Assembly (NCBI RefSeq): GCF_001510895.1
Contig: NZ_LPWA01000102.1
Coordinates: forward strand, 1-64,000
Length of the DNA: 64,000 nucleotides
Origin: Mesorhizobium loti
GTDB taxonomy: Bacteria > Pseudomonadota > Alphaproteobacteria > Rhizobiales > Rhizobiaceae
Reading direction: 5' to 3'
The notes under the pieces are model-generated. The model ran no database searches. It worked only from the letters and a program-made list of their open reading frames with translations, and was not told where the DNA came from. The translations under genes and the position numbers were made by a program. Positions 8,857 to 18,173 of this stretch are shown in pieces; position 1 is the first letter of the stretch, and the number at the start of each line of letters is the position of its first letter.

Positions 8857-9401
8857 TCGCGGGGCCTTCCCTCCATCTCATCGGCACCCGTTTGCGGCGC
8901 GTTCGCGCGGGCAAGACGATTGCCGCAGCAAGCGCGGCTCTTGCCCTGATCGGCTTCACCGCATTCGCCAAGCCGGCCCCGATACTGGTCTGGAATGCCT
9001 CGGCCAGCGCCCCGGTTGGACTCTATGGCCTGGGCCTGGGCGCGGCTCGCACCGGCGATTTCGTGCTTGTCCGCATGCCAAAAATGGTTGGCCAGCTCAC
9101 CGATCAGCGCGGTTATCTGCCCCGCAGCGTGCCGCTGGTGAAGCGCATCGCGGCACTCCCCGGCGAGCATGTCTGCGCCTTCAATGACGCCATCATCATC
9201 GGCGGCAAGATCGTCGCGCGCCGCCTCAAAGCCGACGCCCAAGGCCGCCCGCTGCCGTGGTGGAACGAATGCCGGGCGCTCACTGGCTCCGAGGTTTTCC
9301 TGATCAATGGCGATGCTTCCGGCTCTTTCGACAGCCGGTATTTCGGACCAGTGCCCGCCGCAAACATCATCGGGAGGCTCGTGCCGCTATGGACCGAGTG
9401 A
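8853..9401 (+). CDS. traF: TraF-type S26 signal peptidase of the conjugation system
   Basis: 182 residues. One N-terminal membrane segment (IAAASAALALIGFTAFA, about residues 24-40) precedes the S26 motif ASAPVGLYGLG, which holds the nucleophilic serine. The general-base lysine follows in VPLVKRIAALPGE, and the C-terminal motif GSFDSRYFGPVP completes the fold. TraF peptidases mature or cyclise conjugative pilin and act in the inner membrane or periplasm. The gene is coupled to the excisionase gene upstream and overlaps the transglycosylase gene by 13 bases, so the three form one operon. The frame is intact. Confidence 0.88.
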   Translation: MIAGPSLHLIGTRLRRVRAGKTIAAASAALALIGFTAFAKPAPILVWNASASAPVGLYGLGLGAARTGDFVLVRMPKMVGQLTDQRGYLPRSVPLVKRIAALPGEHVCAFNDAIIIGGKIVARRLKADAQGRPLPWWNECRALTGSEVFLINGDASGSFDSRYFGPVPAANIIGRLVPLWTE

Positions 9402-10075
9402 CCCTCCTGATGCTGGGCATGGTGTCGATCGCACCATGCGCCTGTTCCGCCGCGACCGGCGCGCAGCCGGCCGTCATCTCCCAAGGTCCGCAACTGCAAC
9501 GATGGCAAGAGTTCGTCGCCGAAGCAAGCCGGCGCTTCGACATTCCACAGAGCTGGATTTATGCCGTCATGAACGCCGAAAGCCGTGGGCAGACGTTGCT
9601 CAACGGCCGGCCGATCACATCGCGGGCTGGTGCGATTGGGCTGATGCGGGTGATGCCCGGCACCTATGAGGAACTGCGTATCGAGCATGGTCTCGGAGCC
9701 GATCCGGCCGATCCGCGCGACAACATTCTGGCCGGGACGGCCTATCTTCGCGCCATGTATGACCGCTTCGGTTTCCCCGGTCTGTTCGCGGCCTACAACG
9801 CTGGACCGGATCGCTATGAGGCGCATTTGCAGCGTCAAAAGCCACTGCCGAGAGAGACGGTTTTATATCTCGCACAGCTCAAGACGGCGGAGGTTTCTGC
9901 CGGCGATATGGAGGCGTTCGAAGGCAAATTCCGCCCGCCGAAGGCGCCGAAAATCTCCTCCGGGCGCGAGTTGTTTTTCCTGAAAGATGGCGTTTCCGGG
10001 AGCGGTTCGAGCGGCGGAATTCTGGTGCCGCTCGGGCCTCAGCCGGCGGGATCAGCGCGGCCTGACGATCGGTGA
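9389..10075 (+). CDS. conjugation-associated lytic transglycosylase (SLT domain)
   Basis: 228 residues from ATG 9389; the open frame extends further upstream but only through the peptidase gene. It has an N-terminal hydrophobic leader with a cysteine-rich end (MVSIAPCACSAATG), suggesting export and perhaps a lipoprotein. The SLT fold follows: WIYAVMNAESRGQ holds the catalytic glutamate, then GAIGLMRVMPGTYEELR, NILAGTAYLRAMYDRFG and FAAYNAGPDRYE. The usual Gln of GLMQVMPGT is Arg here. Its role is local opening of peptidoglycan for the mating channel, like VirB1. Confidence 0.88.
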   Translation: MDRVTLLMLGMVSIAPCACSAATGAQPAVISQGPQLQRWQEFVAEASRRFDIPQSWIYAVMNAESRGQTLLNGRPITSRAGAIGLMRVMPGTYEELRIEHGLGADPADPRDNILAGTAYLRAMYDRFGFPGLFAAYNAGPDRYEAHLQRQKPLPRETVLYLAQLKTAEVSAGDMEAFEGKFRPPKAPKISSGRELFFLKDGVSGSGSSGGILVPLGPQPAGSARPDDR

Positions 10076-10142
10076 GGGCGGAAGCTGCTGCGGGTCGGAG
10101 GTGGGTGCGGAAGGCAGGATTGGCGGAAGGCAAGATAAAGGC

Positions 10143-10161
10143 GCCGCCTCCAAGAGGCGGC
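10143..10161 (+). terminator. stem-loop between the transglycosylase and relaxase genes
   Basis: GCCGCCTC and GAGGCGGC pair perfectly around CAA and are followed by TAAGTCTTTGTCT. It could terminate or attenuate transcription between the TraF operon and the relaxase gene 105 bases downstream. Confidence 0.5.
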
Positions 10162-10265
10162 TAAGTCTTTGTCTGCACATCGTTTCTTCCGGAGGCTCCT
10201 TCCAGTAACTGGAGCGCTTGTCCGCGCAAGCCTCTGATTTTGCTGCAAATACCTAAGAGGCTCCG

Positions 10266-11620
10266 ATGCAAGATGATGAATTCGGGCCCAGGCTCGGCAA
10301 GATCGGATCGCGCGGCTCGCAGGCCGGCAAGCGCTACGCCGGTCAGGTCCGCGCCGCGATCAACCGGGCTGGCGGCAAGGCATCGCGTGGCGGCCGCTTC
10401 ACAGGGAGCCGTGTTGGGCGCGGCGGCGCGGCTGCCGCGGTGCTCAGGGCGCGCGATCGCCATGCGGCCTTCCGGCAGCGTCGCGTCGTTGTTAAGGCGC
10501 GCGTCGTCAAACTGGCCGGCAAGGGTGTTGACGGAGCGCGTGCGCATCTGCGCTATCTCCAGCGCGACGGCGTAACCCGCGAGGGCGAGCCTGGCGCGCT
10601 CTACGGGGTCGACAGCGACCGCGTCGACGGCAAGGTCTTCCTCGAACGTGCGGGCGGCGACCGGCATCAATTCCGCTTCATCGTCGCACCCGAGGACGGC
10701 ATCGAGTATGACGACCTCAAGCCGCTGACCCGTCGGCTCATGGCGCAGATGGAAAAAGACCTCGGCACGAGGCTCGACTGGGTCGCCGTCGATCATTTCA
10801 ACACCGGCCATCCGCACACCCATATCATCGTCCGCGGCAAGGATGATCGCGGCGAAAATCTCGTCATCGCTGTATCGTGCGTGTCGCGCGCAGGAACACT
10901 GAGCCGAGGCAAGTCGACCGAGCGGTTGCCGAGATCGCCGCCCCTCATGACGGTCGCTACAGCATCGATGTTCATCTGAAGCACGACCCATCCGCTACGG
11001 AATGTTTTGCCGAAACCCATGTCCGCCGGCTGGAGGCAATTCGTCGGGCGACGGGCGGCGTCGAGCGAGAGCCGGACGGCACCTGGATCATCGCGCCCGA
11101 TCATCTCGACCGCGTCGCGGACTACGAGCGTCAGCGGGCGAGGGCCGAACCTGTTATCGTCGACAAACTCTCGTCAATACCGCTGGAAAAGCAGGTCGGT
11201 TTCAATGGCGCCACCTGGATCGACCGCGAGCTGGTCTCCGATACGCCGGAGACCTTGCGCAACTCCGGCTTTGGCCGTGAGGTGCGGGAGGCACAGGTCC
11301 GCCGGCGGCAGTGGCTGATCGCGCAAGGCCTCGCGCTGGACGAGCAGGACCGGATCGTCTATCACGCCAACATGATTTCGATCCTGCGCCAGCATGAGTT
11401 GAACCGTGTTGCAGGTCAGCTCTCGGACGAGCTCGGGCTCGCGGATACTGCAGCGGGGCCCGGAGATCGGATAGAGGGCATACTGCGCCGACGATCTCCG
11501 CCTTCGCCGAGCACTCGGGGCCGCCGAACTGGGACGAAGTCTGGGAGGAAAGGCGCTACCAGTACTGGCCGCGTCGGCCTCTACGCCCTCGACCTCGCCG
11601 CCGACCTGTGGCGACGCTAG
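10266..11620 (+). pseudogene. rlxS: RlxS/VirD2-type relaxase (DUF3363) with large internal deletion
   Basis: The first 200 residues are a conjugative relaxase N-terminus, with LAGKGVDGARAHLRYLQRDG and the metal-binding motif HFNTGHPHTHIIVRG near residue 181. After RGENLVIA (about 10865) the frame changes, and the next family sequence (RQVDRAVAEIAAPHDGRYSI, then HVRRLEAIRRATGGVEREPDG) belongs roughly 200 residues further along in intact relaxases. A deletion has therefore removed the middle and shifted the frame. The second part reads on to GDRIEGILRR near 11490 and then loses family similarity. The real C-terminus and the usual downstream traG are absent. A short frame at 11491-11679 (NWDEVWEERRYQYWP) may be the tail of another lost gene. 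Transfer from this locus should be abolished. Confidence 0.8.
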
Positions 11621-11740
11621 GGAAGGCTGACGGCCATAATGCAACCCTCCTTGGCGAGCTCGTTCACTCGCATCATTAACGGAGGCAAGATGAGTCATCA
11701 GATCCCCGGCCGCTGGTGGCGGTTAGTCGGTCGACGTCTC

Positions 11741-12590
11741 CTAGTGCTCAAACTCATTGACGGCTTCGCCCTTCATGGCAATGCGCTGGTCGACCTCGCT
11801 CAGCGAGTGGAGCGTCTCCTTCTTGTAGTCGTTCTCGGCAAAGCGGTCGACCGCTTTCCGGACCAGGCGGAAATGGACCTGCAGGCTTCGCCGTGCGGCT
11901 GACGTCGCCGAAATAGTTCGGGTAAGTGGAGACCAGCTTCTCGATCTTGTCCACCTCAACGAGGACTCCTTTCTCCTGGCTTTCCCCGGCTTCGATCGCC
12001 CTTTCGGCCAGTTCAAAGGCTCCCGTTGCGGAGAAGGTGCCGTATACGTCTCGATCTTGACGGTGTGATCCGGCCGGTATCGCAGAAGGTAGTAGCGGCC
12101 GCGGTCATGGGTGAAATTCTCGGCGAAATTGGTGGCCGCCTTGGTGTTCTCGAGCATGCTCACGGCGCCGAGCCGGGCATTAAGATCCTTTAGCTCCTTG
12201 AGGCGCTCTGCTCGATCCGGGACCCCGGCCGGAAGCGGGCTACGCTCCACGTGAGCGAACTCGGCGGAAGCCAACTCGAACAGCCGGAGCCAGTCGCCGT
12301 CTCCCTTGTGGTGCTTCAGATCCTGATTACGGTAGAGACTGACGGCCTCGATGGCGGTCGCCCACGAGTGCTGCAGGCGCGTCCTAACCTGCAGTTCTAT
12401 GCGCCGACCGGCAAACGACTCGTCCTCCTTCCTTGCGGGCGTGAATTCCATGGAGAGATGGTGGCTGCGGTAGCCGTCGTCCTTGGGTTTCTGGATGTAG
12501 TCCCACTCCTTGCGAATGACATGCGGGGAGCGCTCGCGGACGCGTTCGACGAGGCGGTCCACGCCATTCCTGCAGTCCAGCGCGGCGCGG
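11741..12590 (-). pseudogene. RelA/SpoT-domain protein, N-truncated and frameshifted
   Basis: The minus-strand frame contains RelA/SpoT nucleotidyltransferase motifs: RKEWDYIQKPKDDGYRSHH and ELQVRTRLQHSWATAIEAV, followed by the usual DWLRLFELASAEFA region. The N-terminus with the first part of the synthetase fold is missing and is replaced by ISKra4-type sequence at about 12590. Near 12030 the frame slips; 40 codons continue in the next frame (GVLVEVDKIEKLVSTYPNYF), and near 11900 the first frame resumes (HFRLVRKAVDRFAENDYKK) to the stop. Standalone proteins of this type make alarmone-like nucleotides or act as toxins. This copy is presumably dead. Confidence 0.7.
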
Positions 12591-13145
12591 AAGTGTTCAG
12601 GATCTCTGCCGTCCGGACCTGCATGAGCATGGGCGCGCGGTGGGGCGACCACCGTATATGCTGGTTCTTGACCATCCGCTTGCCGACGAGAGAATTCACT
12701 GCCGACTCGGCGAGGGTGCTAGATCCAAGACCGGGGTAGCGCTTTCCATAATCGACTATCGCACCGCGCTTCGACCGAACGCGTAGGTCAGGGGTTGCAA
12801 GCTGAGGCCGTGCAGGCGTAGCCGAGAATTCTTTGCTGTGAGCCTTGGCCCGCAAACAATCGAGGTCGCGGACCACGTGATCAATCCGGCCATGCCACAG
12901 GCGCCATTTCACGGCTCTGACTTCCCTGTCGATGGTTGAAAGCGCCTCAATGGATCAGGACTGGGATCGCACGACGTGATCGGCGATCTGCTGCATCGGC
13001 TGGATCTTCATGGCGATATGGAACCGGTCGATGATGTGAGCTTCGGCAAATGCGGGACAGTCGTTCCAGAATCTCGCAGCCGTCCGAAATCACCGTCACA
13101 TCGCGCAAGCCGCCATATCCAACCTCAAGGGCGTGCAGGGTACGA
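12591..13145 (-). pseudogene. ISKra4-family transposase, degenerate 3' part
   Basis: Reading the minus strand, family motifs appear in order but in different frames: VTVISDGCEILERL (about 13110-13065), IIDRFHIAMKIQPMQQIADH (about 13045-12980), VKWRLWHGRIDHVV (about 12915), and the C-terminal motif SLVGKRMVKNQHIRWSP ending in LMQVRTAEILN (about 12600). The N-terminal half is absent. The fragment abuts the RelA/SpoT remnant, so an insertion or a later deletion probably removed the start of that gene. Confidence 0.65.
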
Positions 13146-13191
13146 TGACCGATTCGAAGACGCGAAATTTTTATATTGCGTCAACTGGCGA

Positions 13192-13229
13192 CAATGATAT
13201 AGTGCAATTAACCATTGACATAACACAAT
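13192..13229 (+). promoter_or_regulatory. paired 21-bp-spaced direct repeat, candidate MocR operator
   Basis: CAATGATATAGTGCAAT at 13192 and CATTGACATAACACAAT at 13213 agree at 12 of 17 positions and start exactly 21 bases apart. The same arrangement occurs at 22601. MocR-type regulators are known to bind spaced direct repeats, and two mocR genes lie downstream. It sits about 370 bases before the ABC importer genes. Confidence 0.5.
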
Positions 13230-13596
13230 CAGGATCTCATAGCTATGTTGCGCCCCGCAGTTCCGATCAAACCTCATCCAGCTTTTCGGAAGAGGGCGGT
13301 CGAGAGCGACTTGCTCCCGAGCACAGTTGGATCGACTGCTACGACGCTACCCGCGAATCGAGTGAGCGGTTCGAGACCGATACAAACTTCCTAATCCACA
13401 CGCGCATGCGGTCTGCAGCTGGCTAGGAGTTCTGATCCGCGGCTTATCCGGCGGGGATCTGGAGTTAATCGACACATAAGTTCGAAACGGCAGCGGAGAG
13501 AAGAAGCAAAGCCGACGTGTCGCGCGCAACGCTCCCGTCGTGGCGAGACAATGAACGCAATCGGGAGTGAACCCACTAAAATCAGGGGAATGACCA
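13230..13596. other. leader region in front of the ABC importer
   Basis: No gene that I can support. A short frame starting MLRPAVPIKPHPAFRKRAVE at about 13243 follows the direct repeats but has no recognisable domain. A purine-rich AGGGGA lies about nine bases before the binding-protein start at 13597. Confidence 0.4.
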
Positions 13597-14709
13597 ATGA
13601 AAATCAGTACCATGAAGTTTGCAGTCGGTGCGGCGCTTCTGTTGGCATCGTTGCCAGCTGCCGCGCTATCAGATGAGATTCCCGACAACCTCAAGGGAAC
13701 GGGCGAACTCGTAACCACAACTGGTGGCGGAGGGGCGTTTGACGACGCCCGCATCAAGGCATGGTTCGAACCATTTACCCGCGACACCGGCATCAAAGTA
13801 GTGGTGGTTCCCACAACAAATGCAAAGCTTATGGCCTCTCTAAAGATCGGACAGCCTGAGGCCGACCTGACGTTTGTCAGCGGAGGTGAGGTTCCGAACT
13901 GGATCGACAAGGGATTTCTCGAGAAGATCGATTACAGTTACTTTGCGAAGGAAACGCTGGCGGGCATCGCCACAGAGGCGAGAGGTGAATATTCGTTTCG
14001 CTCTCACACTTACTCTGTCGTTCCCACGTATAGCACCAAAAAATACCCGGAAGGCACTAAGCACCCCGAGAACTGGGTCGACATATATGACGTAGCGAAG
14101 TTCCCTGGAAAGCGGGCCCTCCCGAACTGTGGCAATACCCTCTACGGCGGTCTGCTCGAAGGAGCGCTCATGGGTGACGGAGTTCCGCTGGACAAGCTCT
14201 ATCCGCTCGACTTTGATCGCGCCTTTGCTAAGCTAAAGCAGATCGCCCCCGACGTCGGACGCTGGTGGGGTTGGGACGAGGGCGGCTTGGCTCCGCAGAG
14301 TCTCATTGACGGCGAAGCCGACATGGGATCGGCGTGGAATGGTCGAATCGTCAGTTTGCAGAAGCAAGGCGCGCCAGTGGCATTGTCTTGGGATCAATCC
14401 CTTTTGCAGTACGACGATTGGGTGATCGTGAAGGGTTCTGCCAACCAAGTGAATGCGGCTAAGTTCCTTGCGTATATTGCCCGTCCAGAAGCGCAAGCGG
14501 CCTTTGCGGAAGCAATTCCTTACGGCGTTGTGAACAAAGACGCATACAAACTCCTTCCAAAAGAGTTGGCCGAGAACTTACCAGGAGCGCCGGGGATCGC
14601 CGAGAAGCAAGTTACCCAAGACTACGCGTGGTGGTCCAAGGCCAGACCCGATGGCAAAACCAACCTCGACTACGCAATCGAACGTTGCCAGGCGGTCTTG
14701 GCAAAGTGA
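13597..14709 (+). CDS. periplasmic solute-binding protein of a putrescine/iron-type ABC importer
   Basis: 370 residues with a Sec signal peptide (residues 1-25, KFAVGAALLLASLPAAALS). The mature protein is of the PotD/AfuA-like extracellular solute-binding family: GELVTTTGGGGAFDDARIKA at the N-terminus, DLTFVSGGEVPNWIDKGFLE, then WVDIYDVAKFPGKRAL and DGEADMGSAWNGR. Relatives bind polyamines, opines or other small cations; the ligand here is unknown. It is followed by a strong hairpin and then the permease and ATPase genes. A methionine five codons later (13612) is an alternative start. Context suggests uptake of the compound broken down by the hydrolases and dehydrogenases downstream. Confidence 0.85.
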   Translation: MKISTMKFAVGAALLLASLPAAALSDEIPDNLKGTGELVTTTGGGGAFDDARIKAWFEPFTRDTGIKVVVVPTTNAKLMASLKIGQPEADLTFVSGGEVPNWIDKGFLEKIDYSYFAKETLAGIATEARGEYSFRSHTYSVVPTYSTKKYPEGTKHPENWVDIYDVAKFPGKRALPNCGNTLYGGLLEGALMGDGVPLDKLYPLDFDRAFAKLKQIAPDVGRWWGWDEGGLAPQSLIDGEADMGSAWNGRIVSLQKQGAPVALSWDQSLLQYDDWVIVKGSANQVNAAKFLAYIARPEAQAAFAEAIPYGVVNKDAYKLLPKELAENLPGAPGIAEKQVTQDYAWWSKARPDGKTNLDYAIERCQAVLAK

Positions 14710-14715
14710 TCGCCG

Positions 14716-14746
14716 GCCGCTGCGGCAAGTCCCTTGCCGCAGCGGC
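14716..14746 (+). terminator. strong hairpin between binding-protein and permease genes
   Basis: GCCGCTGCGGCAAG pairs perfectly with CTTGCCGCAGCGGC around TCC, seven bases after the binding-protein stop. Such hairpins commonly stabilise the binding-protein mRNA or attenuate the permease genes. Bases 14747-15025 after it show no gene. Confidence 0.7.
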
Positions 14747-15025
14747 ATTCTGAGACGAGGTCGTTAATTGGCGGTCGACAGGATCCATTTGAGCTGGCCA
14801 TCCGCGTCTTTAGCGTGAGCAACGTCAAGCGGCGGTCGATGGAAGCATCGGCCAGCCACTTGAGAAATTCGGTGTGGCGCCATTGGCACCTCTCTGAGCG
14901 TCCGAGACAGGCCGGGTCGTGGCGCGTACCACAGGCATCCATTCTGGAATATGCTTCCGCACCGTCGGTTACTGTTAGAGGAATTTGGGTCGGACATGAG
15001 GGACTTAGGGACGGAGCGAGCACAG

Positions 15026-16867
15026 ATGACCACTCTCCTGGCAAACGAAAAGACCGCGGGGGCGGCAGTTGCAAATGTGCCTCGAGCCCAAAGACACCTG
15101 AACCGGCTGCTGGAACGCCGACGAATTCGCGGTGCCATCATCGCCGCACCGATAGTCGCGCTCCTGCTTGGCTTCCTCGTCATACCGCTATCAATTATTC
15201 TTTGGGGTAGCGTCGAAGGTGAAAAACTAACCTTCTCGCACTATGCGCGCATATTCTCTGACGACACAAACTTCAGCGTAATGCTTCAGACCCTAAAGGT
15301 TGGGTTGATCGTCACTCTTCTGTCACTGGCAGCCTCGTACCCAGTCGCTTACCTGCTAACAGAGATTAAATCGCGAGCCTTGTCACTTGTGACTTTGTTT
15401 ATTCTTGTTCCGCTGTTCACGGCCTTCCTCATCCGGACGTACGCCTGGATGATCATTCTCGGCCGCCAAGGGCCAATAAATAACACGTTGATCTGGCTCG
15501 GCCTCATCAGGGAGCCGTTGCCGCTCCTCAATTCAACCTTTGGCGTTGTCATCGGGATGGTACACGTGTTGATGCCAATCGCGATCTTTACCATGTACTC
15601 CTCGATGGTACGGATCGATCACAATATTGCTCGCGCCGCACAAATATTAGGCGCCAAGCCGGTCCAGGCTTTCTTGCGCGTGTATTTCCCGATGTCGCTG
15701 CCCGGCGTCTTTTCTGCCGGGATTCTGATTTTCATCATTGCAATAGGTTTTTATATTACGCCAGCTCTTCTGGGCGGGCCGCGCGACGCAATGATAACAC
15801 AGTTGATCGTAACGCAAATGACGACGCTGTTGAACTTCGAACTCAGTTTTGCGTCGTCAATTGTGCTACTCTTAGTCACGATCGGAGTTCTCTTCTTCGC
15901 GAGTTTGTTCATTCCGCTCGAAATGATCTGGGCCTCTCCTGGTGTCGAAATTGCAAGCCAAAAGCCCCGCTCGACATCTCGTTTTTTCGGGGATGTGAAA
16001 CAGGCACTGCAGCCAATTCTCACCACGTTCGAAGCCCTTATCCATTTGGTGACTAAGCCATTTCTGACACGTAAAGCCCGCTGGCTCTGGGCATACACGA
16101 TCCTCGCGCTCCTGTTTCTGACGGCGCCCCTGATCGTGGTGTTCCTGCTATCGTTCAGCTCCTCCCTTTTCGTGGTTTTTCCTCCTCCAGGCTTTTCGCT
16201 GCAATGGTGGGTAAAACTAGGACACGCTTCAGATTGGCACGAATCGTTTCTGTTCTCCGTCAAGCTCGGGTGCGTCTCTGCATTTTTTGCCACGATCATT
16301 GGCACAATGGGCGCCTTTTGGCTGGTGCGAACAACGTTGCCGTTTAAGAGAGCATTATTCCTTTTCTGTCTGTCACCTCTCATGGTGCCTGTCATCATTA
16401 TCGCGACGGCTCTTTACATGTTTGAGGCACGCATTCACTTGCTTGGCAGCTTCGCTGGACTGGTAATCGGCCATGTCCTCCTGTCAGTGCCGTACGTTAT
16501 TGTCGTTATGGCCGCGGCACTGCGTGGTTTTGACCAGTCTCTCGAAAAAGCAGCCGCCATTCATGGTGCCCGTCCGATGCAGGTCCTCCGCCTTGTGACA
16601 TTGCCGCTCCTCAAGCCGGCGCTGCTGACGGCGGGTCTGCTCGCATTCCTAACTTCGTTCGACGAACTGCTTATCACAATGTTCATGATCGGACAGCAAA
16701 CGCTGACGCTACCTTTCAAGTTTTGGAACGATATCAAGTACGAACTCAACCCGCTGCTCAGCGCGGCCTCGACGTTCATCGTAATCCTCGTCGCGGCAGC
16801 AATCCTGACAGCACACTGGATCAAGGCGCGGCACGACAGACGTACTTCTGCTGGCACAGGTAAATGA
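15026..16867 (+). CDS. fused two-domain ABC permease (PotB-PotC-like)
   Basis: 613 residues from ATG 15026, chosen because GGAG lies nine bases upstream; in-frame ATGs at 14951 and 14996 are possible. Two complete permease domains are joined. The first has RAAQILGAKPVQAFLRVYFP as its EAA loop for contact with the ATPase, the second EKAAAIHGARPMQVLRLVTL. Each half has about six membrane segments, and a 60-residue cytoplasmic linker (PRSTSRFFGDVKQ to KPFLTRKARW) joins them. Polyamine-type importers usually use two separate permeases; fusion is typical of the iron (FbpB) and thiamine (ThiP) systems. The gene is followed 14 bases later by the ATPase gene. Confidence 0.9.
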   Translation: MTTLLANEKTAGAAVANVPRAQRHLNRLLERRRIRGAIIAAPIVALLLGFLVIPLSIILWGSVEGEKLTFSHYARIFSDDTNFSVMLQTLKVGLIVTLLSLAASYPVAYLLTEIKSRALSLVTLFILVPLFTAFLIRTYAWMIILGRQGPINNTLIWLGLIREPLPLLNSTFGVVIGMVHVLMPIAIFTMYSSMVRIDHNIARAAQILGAKPVQAFLRVYFPMSLPGVFSAGILIFIIAIGFYITPALLGGPRDAMITQLIVTQMTTLLNFELSFASSIVLLLVTIGVLFFASLFIPLEMIWASPGVEIASQKPRSTSRFFGDVKQALQPILTTFEALIHLVTKPFLTRKARWLWAYTILALLFLTAPLIVVFLLSFSSSLFVVFPPPGFSLQWWVKLGHASDWHESFLFSVKLGCVSAFFATIIGTMGAFWLVRTTLPFKRALFLFCLSPLMVPVIIIATALYMFEARIHLLGSFAGLVIGHVLLSVPYVIVVMAAALRGFDQSLEKAAAIHGARPMQVLRLVTLPLLKPALLTAGLLAFLTSFDELLITMFMIGQQTLTLPFKFWNDIKYELNPLLSAASTFIVILVAAAILTAHWIKARHDRRTSAGTGK

Positions 16868-16881
16868 AAGGGAGGGCAACA

Positions 16882-17952
16882 ATGTCCACCAGTCTTGAAA
16901 TGAGAAAAATTCAGAAATGGTATGGCGGCCTGCACGTGGTGCGCGACTTTGATCTCTACGTTGAGCCAGGCGAATTCGTGACGTTTCTTGGACCGTCCGG
17001 CTCTGGCAAAACTACCGCGCTGAAGATGATCGCTGGCTTTGAGCCGCCCAATGGCGGCGACATGTTGCTCGGTAGTCGCTCGATTGTGGACGTGCCGCCA
17101 TATGAGCGTGGTATTGGCATGGTCTTCCAAAATTATGCGCTGTTTCCACATATGACAGTGGCTGAGAACGTCGCCTTCCCTCTCAAAGTTCGCAGAGTGG
17201 CAAGAGGCGAGATCGAGCAGAAAGTACTGCGCGCTTTGGGACTCGTTAAGATGGTCGAATATCGCGGCCGCTATCCCAACGAGCTCTCAGGTGGACAGCA
17301 GCAGCGTATTGCGCTTGCCCGTGCCATCGTCTTCGACCCAAGCCTCCTGCTGATGGACGAACCGCTCGGTGCTCTCGATCGCAATCTGCGCGAACACATG
17401 AAAATCGAGCTCATGCGTATTCAAAAAGAGCTGAATATCACGGTCATTTTCGTCACGCACGACCAAGACGAAGCGCTGGTGATGTCTGATCGGATCGCCG
17501 TAATTAACGAGGGCAAGCTCGTTCAGGTTGCGGACGCTAAGAGCCTCTATTATCGTCCACAGGACCGTTTTGTAGCGTCTTTCGTTGGCGAATCTAACCT
17601 ACTGCCCTGTCGCGTCGACCAAGTAGAGAACGGAGCGGGCAGGGTGACCATTGGCCATCAACAATCTGGCGTGGTCCGTTTAAGCGGACAGTCACGTGGC
17701 GAATCCGCTTGGCTCTTTGTACGCCCGGAGCATGTTGAAATAAGCGCGCGCGGCGCGCGCGCGGATGTCGGGAATGTCCTTGATGGTGTTGTAGAGAACG
17801 CGCTGTTTTTGGGCGAGTTGACCCGCTATGTGGTTCGCTGTGGACAAGAAAGCATCACAGTCAAGCAACAGAACCGGGGACAGCCTCAGTTCACCAACGG
17901 ATCTCCGGTCTCCGTTTCCTGGGATGCGGGGAACTCTATGGTCTTAAATTGA
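16882..17952 (+). CDS. ABC importer ATPase (PotA-like)
   Basis: 356 residues from ATG 16882, preceded by GGGAGG; an ATG at 16864 overlapping the permease stop is less likely. Walker A is GPSGSGKTTALK, the Q-loop FQNYALFPHMTV, the signature LSGGQQQRIALAR, Walker B LLLMDEPLGALD, and the switch histidine is in FVTHDQDEAL. The C-terminal third is a TOBE regulatory domain (VGESNLLPCRVDQVE, LFVRPEHVEIS). It powers the fused permease; the three genes form one importer operon. All motifs are intact. Confidence 0.93.
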   Translation: MSTSLEMRKIQKWYGGLHVVRDFDLYVEPGEFVTFLGPSGSGKTTALKMIAGFEPPNGGDMLLGSRSIVDVPPYERGIGMVFQNYALFPHMTVAENVAFPLKVRRVARGEIEQKVLRALGLVKMVEYRGRYPNELSGGQQQRIALARAIVFDPSLLLMDEPLGALDRNLREHMKIELMRIQKELNITVIFVTHDQDEALVMSDRIAVINEGKLVQVADAKSLYYRPQDRFVASFVGESNLLPCRVDQVENGAGRVTIGHQQSGVVRLSGQSRGESAWLFVRPEHVEISARGARADVGNVLDGVVENALFLGELTRYVVRCGQESITVKQQNRGQPQFTNGSPVSVSWDAGNSMVLN

Positions 17953-18173
17953 CTGCAAAGAAGGCGTCATAAGGCAGGGCTTGAGTAGGCGGCCAAGCAC
18001 CGCTTAGTCCTAGTCGTCGCGGCGATGTCGTTCCACCCATCGGGGCAACAATTGTTCGCGATCAAGGTTGTCTAAAAGACGTTACATTCGTTAATCAAGA
18101 AAAAGCGAATATGGCGGAAATTCGACTGGGGCTGTGGCAAATCCGGGACTTAAAGAACTTAAAGGAGAGATTA

